A stretch of DNA of 32,446 nucleotides, taken from the NCBI GenBank assembly GCA_964653285.1, contig CAZZEX010000054.1:1-32446 (forward strand). The letters run 5' to 3'. Below are positions 22,292-29,330 of this stretch, in pieces. A program made the translations under genes and the position numbers. Each line of letters opens with the position of its first letter. Within the stretch, counting starts at the first letter, position 1. This DNA comes from CAZZEX01 sp964653285 (GTDB taxonomy: Bacteria > Chloroflexota > Anaerolineae > B4-G1). A model generated the notes under the pieces. It was given only the letters and a program-made list of their open reading frames with translations, was not told the DNA's origin and searched no databases.

Positions 22292-24751
22292 GTGGGAATG
22301 AGAACGAGATGGGTGTGTTTCGTTTCGGTTGGACGTCCGGCTTCAGCCGGAAAATCTCCGCTGAAGCGGGGCGTCCGCTCCCTTCCTCCAACTCATTTGA
22401 AACACACCCGAACGAGATATATCCTGGCCCTGATTCTGGTGCTCTTTGCCGGCCTGGGCGTGATCTATAGCGTCATCGTCCCGCCTTTTGAGGCCTCTGA
22501 CGAGAAGTGGCACTACCCCATGGTGAAGTACGTCGCCGATCACTGGAGCCTCCCGGTGCAGGAACCGGGTGTCGAGACTCCGTGGCGACAGGAGGGCAGT
22601 CAGGCGCCGTTGTACTATGCTCTGGCGGCTGTCGCCACCTCTTGGATAGACACAGCGGACATGGAGACGGTCCGCCACCTCAACCCGCACGTGGATCCAG
22701 GTGCTACCCCCGATGGCAACATCAACCTGGTGGTCCACAATCCGGCGCAGGAAGCCTTCCCCTGGCGGGGGACAGTCCTGGCGGTTCACCTGATCCGGTT
22801 GCTCTCGGTGGGGATGGGGGTGGCCACGGTCTACCTGACCTACCGGCTGGCCCACGAACTTTTCCCAGGCCGTCCCGCGCTGGCGTTGGGCGCGGCAGCC
22901 ATCAATGCCTTCACCCCCATGTTTGTCTTCATCTCCGGCGCGGTCAATAACGACAACCTGGTGATGCTGCTGTGTAGTCTGGCACTGCTGCTGATGGTCA
23001 AAATGACACAGCCCAGAGTCCAGTACCCAAAGCCCAAATCCTTGGTCATCGGTCATTTGTCGTTGGGATTTGTGCTTGGGCTGGCAGCACTGACGAAGGA
23101 GGGGGCGTTGGGGCTGTTCCCGCTGGCTGTTCTGGCTGTCACCGTGTGTACCTGGCGTCATTATCACGGTACCTCGCTGTCCAGGCGTCTTGGTTTGGTC
23201 ATTGGTCATTTGTCATTGGTCATTTTGACAGCCTTAGCCGTCGCTGGCTGGTGGTACTGGCGCAACTGGCGCCTTTACGGTGACTTTCTAGGCTGGAATG
23301 CTTTCATCGAGATCCTGGGCCAGCGGGACGTACCAGCGGACCTGGCCCAACTGTGGCGGGAGCGGTACAGTTTCCTGGCCGGCTACTGGGGCAACTTCGG
23401 TGGCCTCAATGTGCCGATGCCCGCCTGGACCTACGCAGTGCTGAACGGTGTCCTCGTGGTTGCCGGGTTGGGCCTGGTGATGGCACTGTTTCGGGCTTTC
23501 AGTCGCGCTCCCCAAGTCCGGGCCTTTAGGTTCCGCGTTCCGGGTTTTTGGTCATTTGTCATTTGTCATTTGCCATTGCTCATCGTCCTCCTCTGGCCTG
23601 CTGCCGTCGTTTACGGCTGGATCCGCTGGGCCCGCATCACCTGGTCTTCCCAGGGCCGGCTGGTTTTCTCTGCCATCTCTGCCTGGTCGCTGCTGCTGGC
23701 GTTGGGGCTGGCAGGGTGGCTGCCGCGTCGCTGGGGGCGGTGGGCGGTGGCGGCCTTGGCCCTCTTCCTGCTGGGCCTGGCGATGGTGGCTCCCTTCGCC
23801 TGGATCGCGCCGGCCTATGTGCTCCCGAATCCGTTGGCCGATGCCCAGGTGGCTGCTATTCCCCATCAGGTGGGTGCCGACTTCGGTGGGGTGATGCGGC
23901 TCCTGGGGTACGACCTGGAGACGGAAGCGGTGCAGCCCGGGGGGCAGGTGGGGGTGACCCTCTACTGGGAGGCGCTGGCCCCCGCCGACTGGGATTACAC
24001 GGTCTTCGTGCATCTGCTGGGGGAGGGGGAGTTACTGGTGGCACAGCGGGATACCTTCCCGGGCCTGGGGCTGCTCTCGACGACGTGGCTGGAGCCAGGG
24101 TTCCGCTGGACCGACCGGTACGTTCTGCAGGTGACTGGCACCGCCTACGCGCCGGATGGGGCCCAGGTTGAGGTAGGGATGTACGACGCCGGAAACAACG
24201 TGCGGCTGTCGGCGATGGGACCGGACGGGGAGCCCCTGGGGGATAACCTCCGCTTTGGGCAGGTGCAAGTCCGTGCCCGGTCAGGTGACTATCCCAACCC
24301 CATCTCCGTCAACTTCGGGGACCGGATGGAGTTGGTGGGATATGACCTCGACCGAGGTGCTTTCCCCCCCGTGGGGGGGATTGAGGGGGGTCGGGTGGTG
24401 CGTCCGGGGGAGGCGGTCTCCCTCACGCTGTACTGGCGGGGCCGGCGACGGATGGACGTCAACTACACCGTTTCGGCCCAGTTGGTGGACACCGGGCAGC
24501 GCAAGGCGGCCCAGCACGACGGCTGGCCGCTGGGCGGGGCCGCGCCGACGGCTGCCTGGGAGCCCGGGCAGGTGCTTGCCGATACGTACGCGCTGGCGGT
24601 CTGCCAGGACAGCCGGCCTGGGGTCTATGACGTGCGGGTGGCGGTGTACGTTCTTGAAGGAGGAGAGATTATGCACCTGCCAGTGATCCCGGAGGGTGGG
24701 CAGATGCTCTCCGACCACGTGGTGCTGACGCGGGTGCGGGTGGTGCCGTGA
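22292..24751 (+). CDS. GT-C-like polytopic membrane protein carrying several in-frame repeat insertions
   Basis: An 819-residue membrane protein related to the product of 16038-18524: an N-terminal helix, an extracytoplasmic PPFEASDEKWHYPMVKYV with the same D-E-x-x-H pattern, GAAAINAFTPMFVFISGAVNNDNL, about ten hydrophobic helices and two C-terminal beta-sandwich domains (LLGYDLETEAVQPGGQVGV and LVGYDLDRG, each followed by LYW). GTG 22292 has AGAGG at 22279-22283; ATG 22298 is two codons on. Residues 7-42 come from a 99-bp MITE with its 9-bp duplication (108 bp, 36 codons); without it the protein would read GMRTRYILALILVL. Three heptamer arrays (VIGHLSL-type peptides in helices and loops) and one GC palindrome (AFPPVGGIEGG) are also translated. 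Despite this the frame is intact. Confidence 0.75.
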   Translation: MGMRTRWVCFVSVGRPASAGKSPLKRGVRSLPPTHLKHTRTRYILALILVLFAGLGVIYSVIVPPFEASDEKWHYPMVKYVADHWSLPVQEPGVETPWRQEGSQAPLYYALAAVATSWIDTADMETVRHLNPHVDPGATPDGNINLVVHNPAQEAFPWRGTVLAVHLIRLLSVGMGVATVYLTYRLAHELFPGRPALALGAAAINAFTPMFVFISGAVNNDNLVMLLCSLALLLMVKMTQPRVQYPKPKSLVIGHLSLGFVLGLAALTKEGALGLFPLAVLAVTVCTWRHYHGTSLSRRLGLVIGHLSLVILTALAVAGWWYWRNWRLYGDFLGWNAFIEILGQRDVPADLAQLWRERYSFLAGYWGNFGGLNVPMPAWTYAVLNGVLVVAGLGLVMALFRAFSRAPQVRAFRFRVPGFWSFVICHLPLLIVLLWPAAVVYGWIRWARITWSSQGRLVFSAISAWSLLLALGLAGWLPRRWGRWAVAALALFLLGLAMVAPFAWIAPAYVLPNPLADAQVAAIPHQVGADFGGVMRLLGYDLETEAVQPGGQVGVTLYWEALAPADWDYTVFVHLLGEGELLVAQRDTFPGLGLLSTTWLEPGFRWTDRYVLQVTGTAYAPDGAQVEVGMYDAGNNVRLSAMGPDGEPLGDNLRFGQVQVRARSGDYPNPISVNFGDRMELVGYDLDRGAFPPVGGIEGGRVVRPGEAVSLTLYWRGRRRMDVNYTVSAQLVDTGQRKAAQHDGWPLGGAAPTAAWEPGQVLADTYALAVCQDSRPGVYDVRVAVYVLEGGEIMHLPVIPEGGQMLSDHVVLTRVRVVP
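22311..22409. mobile_element. MITE-like palindrome with 9-bp target duplication inside a coding sequence
   Basis: The 99-bp element has ends GGGTGTGTTTC and GAAACACACCC, with further pairing of GTTGGA with TCCAAC and of GGCTTCAGCC with GCTGAAGC inside. The flanks are exact copies of GAACGAGAT (22302-22310 and 22410-22418), a 9-bp target-site duplication. Element plus one duplication is 108 bp, so the host frame is preserved. Partial sequences like its right end occur near 2921 and 25981. Confidence 0.88.
23011..23073. repeat. Heptanucleotide array inside the GT-C gene (first)
   Basis: Nine 7-bp units running from GCCCAGA, GTCCAGT, ACCCAAA, GCCCAAA to TCATCGG, TCATTTG, TCGTTGG, 63 bp in all, so it adds 21 codons without shifting frame. 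It joins two heptamer types seen separately elsewhere (the CCCAAAT type of 21218 and the GTCATTT type of 23549). Confidence 0.75.
23194..23224. repeat. Heptanucleotide array (GGTCATT)n inside the GT-C gene (second)
   Basis: Four and a half units of TTTGGTC/ATTGGTC/ATTTGTC, translated as LVIGHLSLV at the start of a membrane segment. The same peptide VIGHLSL occurs in the first array of this gene because the units are read in the same frame. Confidence 0.85.
23514..23583. repeat. Heptanucleotide array inside the GT-C gene (third)
   Basis: Ten 7-bp units: degenerate AAGTCCG, GGCCTTT, AGGTTCC, GCGTTCC, GGGTTTT, then TGGTCAT, TTGTCAT twice, TTGCCAT and TGCTCAT. It is translated as part of a cytoplasmic loop and the start of the next helix (WSFVICHLPLLIVL). 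Confidence 0.8.
24358..24394. repeat. GC-rich palindrome inside the GT-C gene
   Basis: One copy of the CCCCCCCGTGGGGGGG palindrome followed by ATTGAGGGGGGTCGG, translated as AFPPVGGIEGGR between YDLDRG and VVRPGEAVSL. The corresponding place in the first beta-sandwich domain of the same protein has no such peptide, which shows it is an insertion. Confidence 0.88.
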
Positions 24752-25956
24752 CAAGGGCAAGGGCGATGGCACGAATCGGCATAGACTACACCGCCGCGGC
24801 TCGCCAGCGTGCTGGTATCGGCCGCTACACTCGCGAACTGATCACAGCGTTGTTGACGTTAGAGAGCCCCTATCAATACGTCATCTTCGCTGCCATGGGC
24901 GGGCTGGATCCTGGCTGCTGGGAACTGGAAACTGGAAGGCTGCGAGCATCCAGTATCCAGTATCCAGCATCGAGTGTCGAGCATCGAGTATCCAGCCGCA
25001 TCCAGTTCCGCCCCCTTCCACTCAGCGACGACTGGCTCGCTCGCCTCTGGCACCGGTTGCGTCTGCCTATCCCGGTCGAGGCCATCACTGGTCCCCTCGA
25101 CGTCTTCTACTCTCCCGACTTCGCTCTCCCGCCCACCCGCCGCACCACGCGCACGCTCCTCACCGTCCACGATCTCTCTTTCCTGCGCTACCCCGATGCC
25201 TTCGTGCCGGCTTTGCTCCGCTACCTGGAGCGCGTCGTGCCCCGCTCCATCTCTCGCGCCGACCTGGTGCTGGCTGACTCGGCTCACACCCAATCCGACA
25301 TCGTCTCGCTCCTCGGCGTCTCCCCCGACAAGATACAGGTGCTCTACAGCGGAGTGGACTCTCGCTTCCGGCCACAGGCAGAACCGGGGGAAATTGAACG
25401 TCTCCAGGCCCGCTACGGCCTGGGCGGGGGGCCTTACGTCCTTAGCGTCGGCACCCTCCAGCCGCGCAAGAATTACGTCCGCCTCATCCGCGCCTTCAGC
25501 CAACTAACCAACCAACCAGCCCATCAACTCACCATCGCTGGCGGCCGGGGCTGGCTCTACCAGAAGATATTCGCTGAAGCAGAGCAGCACGGCGACCGCG
25601 TGCGCATTCTGGGCTTTGTGGACGAGGCGGACCTGCCGGCCGTGTACCGCAACGCGGCTCTCTTTGCCTTCCCATCGTTATACGAGGGCTTCGGGCTGCC
25701 GGTGCTGGAGGCGATGGCCTGCGGCGTTCCCGTCGTCTGCTCGAACGGGTCCTCGCTCCCGGAGGTCGCGGGTGACGCGGCGCTGTTGGTGGATCCGCTC
25801 AATACTGATGGCCTGGCCGAGGCGATGGCCCGCGCGCTGGAGGACGCCGACCTGCGCCGGGAGATGATCGCCCGTGGGCTCGCTCGGGCGACCCGATTCA
25901 CCTGGGAGCAGGCGGCCCGCCAACTCCTGACCACGTTCGACGGTATATGTGGATGA
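24748..25956 (+). CDS. Glycosyltransferase family 4 (GT-B, mannosyltransferase-like)
   Basis: Retaining GT-B glycosyltransferase of 402 residues. MARIGIDYTAAARQRAGIGRYTREL is the acceptor-side loop, FYSPDFALPP and TVHDLSFLRYPD follow, and the donor domain has YVLSVGTLQPRKNYVRLI, IAGGRGWLYQKIF and the canonical FPSLYEGFGLPVLEAMACGVPVV with both conserved Glu. Such enzymes commonly use GDP-mannose or similar donors in O-antigen-like glycan synthesis. GTG 24748 overlaps the preceding stop (GTGA); ATG 24766, which gives MARIGIDY, is an equally likely start. Residues encoded by 24918-24994 (ELETGRLRASSIQYPASS and following) come from an 11-unit heptamer array inserted between two conserved segments without breaking the frame. 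Confidence 0.88.
   Translation: MTRARAMARIGIDYTAAARQRAGIGRYTRELITALLTLESPYQYVIFAAMGGLDPGCWELETGRLRASSIQYPASSVEHRVSSRIQFRPLPLSDDWLARLWHRLRLPIPVEAITGPLDVFYSPDFALPPTRRTTRTLLTVHDLSFLRYPDAFVPALLRYLERVVPRSISRADLVLADSAHTQSDIVSLLGVSPDKIQVLYSGVDSRFRPQAEPGEIERLQARYGLGGGPYVLSVGTLQPRKNYVRLIRAFSQLTNQPAHQLTIAGGRGWLYQKIFAEAEQHGDRVRILGFVDEADLPAVYRNAALFAFPSLYEGFGLPVLEAMACGVPVVCSNGSSLPEVAGDAALLVDPLNTDGLAEAMARALEDADLRREMIARGLARATRFTWEQAARQLLTTFDGICG
24918..24994. repeat. Heptanucleotide array inside the GT4 gene (GTATCCA type)
   Basis: Eleven units: CTGGGAA, CTGGAAA, CTGGAAG, GCTGCGA, GCATCCA, GTATCCA twice, GCATCGA, GTGTCGA, GCATCGA, GTATCCA. It begins with one unit type and passes into another while keeping the 7-bp register. 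Confidence 0.85.
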
Positions 25957-26018
25957 GGCTACTGCGGCTGCTACAAGTTCGCCCCCAAATTGAAATGCAC
26001 CCGAATGAATAGGCGTGC

Positions 26019-26047
26019 TTGTACCCCTCGACCATCCGTGATATACT
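26019..26047 (+). promoter_or_regulatory. Sigma70-type promoter of the VWA unit
   Basis: TTGTAC at 26019-26024 and TATACT at 26042-26047 with 17-bp spacing. The predicted start of transcription, near 26054, coincides with the first bases of a MITE, so the whole element would become the 5' leader of the VWA mRNA. Confidence 0.55.
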
Positions 26048-26052
26048 GAGTC

Positions 26053-26206
26053 GGTATCATCTCAATATTTAGGGGCAAATAGTCCCCATCCGTCGCCGGT
26101 GGTATGGATGCGCCAACTTGTTGGCGTTTTTGCCGACCGGGACCCGTTTCCGCAAGACCGAAACAAGTTTCGGCATCCACATTCCCCAGTTTATTGAGAA
26201 GATACC
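26053..26206. mobile_element. MITE-like element, complete copy B
   Basis: A 154-bp element with long terminal inverted repeats: GGTATCATCTCAATA at the left, TATTGAGAAGATACC at the right, the match extending to about 23 bp including GGGG/CCCC. TGAGTC is repeated directly outside both ends (26047-26052 and 26207-26212), a likely 6-bp target duplication. The interior has its own hairpins (CGCCAAC/GTTGGCG and CCGAAAC/GTTTCGG). It has no coding capacity. It sits between the promoter and the ribosome binding site of the VWA gene. Confidence 0.85.
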
Positions 26207-26213
26207 TGAGTCT

Positions 26214-26237
26214 CGCTATTCGCTATTCGCTATTCGC
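26214..26237. repeat. Heptanucleotide tandem array (CGCTATT)n
   Basis: Three exact CGCTATT units plus CGC, the reverse complement of the AATAGCG unit at 1031-1107. It ends one base before the AAGGAG ribosome binding site (26238-26243) of the VWA gene. Confidence 0.88.
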
Positions 26238-26250
26238 AAGGAGATGTTCT

Positions 26251-27684
26251 ATGTCCCGCCTGATGCGCTGTCTCTACTGCGGGCTGCTGCAAGATGAACC
26301 CCGGGGCGTCAAGACCTGCGTGCGCTGTGGTGGCGAACTGGTCTTCGAGCAGCCTCCCCCCGCCCGCTCCTACGTCCAGGCCCAGATGGAACTGGATCAG
26401 ATCAACGCGCCCGCCGGCCAGATCGTTGATCGCTACCTGGTCTTCACCATCCAGACGCCGCCCCAGGTGCCCGACGACGAGGTCGCACCTACCACGAGTG
26501 GCCGCGAGCCGATGGGTTTCGCGGCCGTACTTGACGTCTCTGGCTCGATGCGTGGGGAGAAGATCGAGGCCGCCAGGGAGGCAGTGCGCCAGGCCGTGCG
26601 CCGTCTCCACGATGGCGACATCTTCTCCCTGGTCACCTTTGCCAGCGAGGTGCAAACGGTGCTCAAACCCACGCAGGTGGATGGCCGTCTGCGTAAAGAA
26701 GTAGAGAGCATCTTGAGCCGGGTCAAAGCCGGCGGGCGGACCGCTCTCTGTGGTGGACTTGAAGCCGGCATCGAAGCAGTGCATGCCCAACCACAGGAAA
26801 CCAACCTGGTATTGCTGCTCAGCGACGGGCAGGCCAACGTCGGCGAGACCGACCTGGAGAAAGTGGGCGAGCGGGCGTTCAAGGCCCGTCAGAGCGGCGT
26901 CATTACCTCTACCCTCGGCGTTGGCAGCGACTACAATGAGGCGCTGATGGTCGAGATCGCTACTCAGGGTGGCGGCCGCTTCTACCACGTGCTCCACGCT
27001 CATCAGATCATCCCTTACGTGGCTGGCGAACTGGGCGAGGTGAGCGCGTTGGCTGCCCGAGACGCGGCCCTGCACCTGACCGTGCCAGCCAGCACTGGTT
27101 TGCAACCTTTCTCATCAGCCTACATCGTCGCTGCTTCCCCCTCCGTGGGGGGGACTGAGGGGGGTGGGGCGCAGCCGGTAGTGAGCCTGGGCGACATTCC
27201 TGTGGACACTCAACTCGAAGTCGTCCTGCGTCTGCTGCTGCCGCCGCAACCGGCCGGTTCGCGGCTGCCTATCGAGGGCACCCTCACCTACCGCTCGCCT
27301 GCTGGCAACGATCTGGCCACGCCGCTCAACGTCGTGACGCTGCGCTTCGTCGCGCCAGCCGCTTTTGACCGGCGTGGCAGCGCCGTGCTGCCCGTCGTCG
27401 AGCGTGTGCTGGAGCAGATGAAGGCTCGCAGCGTGCTGGGCACCGTGCGCACCGCGGCCCTCCGTGGCCGTGCCGCGGCCGACGAGCAGGCCCGTCTCGG
27501 CGGGGCCGAAATTCGCGCCTACGCCTCGCTACTGGGCGATGAGGCGGCTGAGGAGTTGGCCGCAGGTCAGGAGCGGACCTTCGCTGCTATGGCTGCCGCC
27601 CCTGCGGTCACTAAAAGCGCCGTCAGTCGTGCCTTCCGTCGCGAGCGTGGCGCCAAAGAGTTCGACGAGGGAGAGAAAAACTAA
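26251..27684 (+). CDS. Zinc-ribbon VWA-domain protein
   Basis: A 477-residue cytoplasmic protein. It opens with a zinc ribbon (CLYC followed by CVRC, residues 7-29), then a von Willebrand A domain whose metal-ion site is complete: DVSGSM at residue 95, the conserved Thr in GGRTALCGG and the Asp in LLLSDGQANVG. VWA proteins act in protein complexes, often with AAA ATPases or membrane partners, but none is adjacent. A C-terminal beta-rich and then helical region follows. AAGGAG at 26238-26243 supports the ATG. The peptide ASPSVGGTEGGG is an inserted GC palindrome. The next two genes follow within 6 and 4 bp, so the three are probably one operon. Confidence 0.85.
   Translation: MSRLMRCLYCGLLQDEPRGVKTCVRCGGELVFEQPPPARSYVQAQMELDQINAPAGQIVDRYLVFTIQTPPQVPDDEVAPTTSGREPMGFAAVLDVSGSMRGEKIEAAREAVRQAVRRLHDGDIFSLVTFASEVQTVLKPTQVDGRLRKEVESILSRVKAGGRTALCGGLEAGIEAVHAQPQETNLVLLLSDGQANVGETDLEKVGERAFKARQSGVITSTLGVGSDYNEALMVEIATQGGGRFYHVLHAHQIIPYVAGELGEVSALAARDAALHLTVPASTGLQPFSSAYIVAASPSVGGTEGGGAQPVVSLGDIPVDTQLEVVLRLLLPPQPAGSRLPIEGTLTYRSPAGNDLATPLNVVTLRFVAPAAFDRRGSAVLPVVERVLEQMKARSVLGTVRTAALRGRAAADEQARLGGAEIRAYASLLGDEAAEELAAGQERTFAAMAAAPAVTKSAVSRAFRRERGAKEFDEGEKN
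27134..27166. repeat. GC-rich palindrome inside the VWA gene
   Basis: One copy of the palindrome family (CTTCCCCCTCCGTGGGGGGG then ACTGAGGGGGG), 33 bp, translated as ASPSVGGTEGG. It lies between two beta-strand-like segments, consistent with a surface loop. Confidence 0.85.
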
Positions 27685-27689
27685 TCACG

Positions 27690-28055
27690 ATGCAGCCCAT
27701 CTACTCCACGAATGGCAAATGGGTCGCGCTGCTCCACGAGGGCCATCTTTACGACACCTGTGGCGAGTGGATCGCCTGGCTCGACGGCAAAGAGGTCTAC
27801 ACCCGCGATGGGACGTACGCGGGTTTTCTCTCGGACGATGGGCGCGTCCTGCGCGAGCGCGTCCGCCGCAGTAGGGGCGGGGTCACCCCGCCTCTCCGCC
27901 CAGTGCCCCTCGCTCGCTCGAAGATCAGGCCGCCGGCCATTGTGCCTCTGGCCCCTCTCTTCGCCGAACTGCCCTGGAAACTGGAGGACGTCTTCGAGGA
28001 GGAGCCCGAGGTCTTCAAGTACATCTCCGACTTACGGCCTGACTGGGAAGGCTGA
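27690..28055 (+). CDS. Beta-flower-like small protein
   Basis: A 121-residue protein whose first 50 residues consist of short repeats of the type G-x-W-V/I-A-x-L (NGKWVALLHEGHLYDTCGEW, then IAWLDGKEVYTRDGTY, then AGFLSDDGRVLRERV). This pattern fits the four-fold beta-flower domain, a small fold of unknown role. The C-terminal half is Pro/Arg-rich and then acidic (LEDVFEEEPEVF). It starts 6 bp after the VWA stop and ends 4 bp before the membrane protein, so it probably works with them. No better functional clue is visible. Confidence 0.7.
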   Translation: MQPIYSTNGKWVALLHEGHLYDTCGEWIAWLDGKEVYTRDGTYAGFLSDDGRVLRERVRRSRGGVTPPLRPVPLARSKIRPPAIVPLAPLFAELPWKLEDVFEEEPEVFKYISDLRPDWEG

Positions 28056-28058
28056 CCT

Positions 28059-28694
28059 ATGCCAACTATTCGCCATTTGCCATTCGCAATTCGCCGTTCG
28101 CCATTCGCCATTCGCCTTCTCGTCCTCGGCCTCGTTCTCACTCTCATTGTCGCAGGTTACTTCGGCCCCTGGGTGGATCACAAGACCGCCGCCCTCACCG
28201 TGACCGGCTTCGAGTTGGCGGAGTTCGCCAAGTTCTTCCCCCAGGTGCAGGGTGGTATGGTGCCCGTGACTCGTGAACTGTTCCTCGCGCCGCTGGTCGC
28301 CGCCGCCATCCTGCTCGGCCTCCTGGCCCAACCAACCAACAAACTCACAATCCTCGCCGCCGCCCTGCTGGCCCTCGCTGCCTGGCCCCCCTACCAATTC
28401 CTCCTTGCTCCGCAATATCGGGGTCAACTGATCCTGGCTGCCATCGGACTGCTACTGGTTCTGCTGACCCCTCTGGCCCGTAGGCTCCCTCGACGCGCCC
28501 GGGGCGTCCTGGTCGCGCTCCTGGCGCTTGCCGGCGCCGTCCCCGCGCTATGGCAATTCGTCCTCCTGCGCCCCCTCGTCGTCACGCTGTACAATGAGCC
28601 CTTCGGCCTGGGTTGGGGGCTGGTAGTCTGTGCGGCTGGCTGGGCGCTGTTCTTGATCTACGGCGTTCTTGCCGCCGCCAGCCCTGACCGCTAG
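28059..28694 (+). CDS. Integral membrane protein of unknown function
   Basis: A 211-residue protein with about five hydrophobic helices (LLVLGLVLTLIVAGYFGPWV, LFLAPLVAAAILLGLLA, ILAAALLALAAWPP, LILAAIGLLLVLLTPLA, then two closely spaced ones) and a short extracytoplasmic loop containing FAKFFPQVQGGMV. I do not recognise the family. Its N-terminal tail (RHLPFAIRRSPFAIR) is translated from a heptamer array, so the start may be formed by repeat sequence; later in-frame starts cannot be excluded. Stop is TAG at 28692-28694. It closes the VWA operon and meets a truncated minus-strand gene immediately downstream. Confidence 0.7.
   Translation: MPTIRHLPFAIRRSPFAIRLLVLGLVLTLIVAGYFGPWVDHKTAALTVTGFELAEFAKFFPQVQGGMVPVTRELFLAPLVAAAILLGLLAQPTNKLTILAAALLALAAWPPYQFLLAPQYRGQLILAAIGLLLVLLTPLARRLPRRARGVLVALLALAGAVPALWQFVLLRPLVVTLYNEPFGLGWGLVVCAAGWALFLIYGVLAAASPDR
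28068..28116. repeat. Heptanucleotide tandem array (ATTCGCC)n
   Basis: Seven consecutive units ATTCGCC, ATTTGCC, ATTCGCA, ATTCGCC, GTTCGCC, ATTCGCC, ATTCGCC. The complement, GGCGAAT, is the same heptamer family as at 1031-1107. It lies just after the start codon of the membrane protein gene and is translated. Confidence 0.88.
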
Positions 28695-29178
28695 TTGTAG
28701 GAAATGTGGGGGTAGTGGGGGCCGGGAGGGTGATGGGCAGGTCGAGGTGGGTGGCGAGCGTCTCGTGCAGGTCGTGGGGGAGGAGGACGACGTGGAGGGG
28801 CCGCTGGCGGGTGCCCAGGTTGAGCGGGTAGGGCAGGCCATAGTGGACGACGGTGGCGGCGGGAGAGAGAGGCACGGGCCAGGGAGCCGGCGGGGCGTTA
28901 GGATTCCAGGGCCGGTAGGGGTTGAGAGCGCCAAAGCGGGCGACGAAATCGGGCCGGGGGAGGGCGAGGTCGTCGGCCTCGGCCAGCGCCGTGAGGGCAG
29001 CGCGGGCCTCGGGATCGAGCGCGGCGACGGTCTGCGGGAGATGGGCGTGGATAGCGCCGCTCAATTTCTGGGCTATCTCTCGTCTGGGGTAACGATGATG
29101 GGCGGGCACGTCGTGAACGGCGGCCAGCGCCGTGAGGGTGCGCCAGGGATAGTGCAGCAGGCAGGAGATGGTATCCAT
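28582..29178 (-). pseudogene. 3'-truncated gene, N-terminal fragment of a larger protein
   Basis: The frame begins with ATG 29178 and its first roughly 165 residues look like real protein (LLHYPWRTLTALAAVHDVPAH, REIAQKLSGAIHAHLP, LARFGALNPYRPW-like FGALNPYRPWNPNAP, LHVVLLPHDLHETLA). The helix-rich start with basic and short RPYRPW-type segments resembles N-terminal domains of large DNA- or helicase-associated proteins in Chloroflexota, but I cannot name it. After 28695 the frame enters the antisense of the membrane protein gene (GWRRQERRRSRTAPSQP), which is not part of the original protein, so the 3' end was lost by a deletion or rearrangement. A transposase remnant borders the other side. 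Confidence 0.5.
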
Positions 29179-29330
29179 CAGTACCTACGTAATACTCGCT
29201 TGACTTCTGTGTTTCTTGACCATCTTGCTGCTTCTGTTGAATGCAATTCCTGGAATTCATTGGCGAGTCGTACCGCTTCCGCCAGCGGATGCAACGGGAG
29301 ACGGAGGGAAAGGACAATGGCTGATGGGCT

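Noticed and set aside
21304..22470. Plus-strand open frame of 388 codons overlapping the GT4 gene
   Set aside because: Gly/Arg-rich translation typical of an off-frame reading of GC-rich coding DNA; the GT4 frame carries the conserved motifs.
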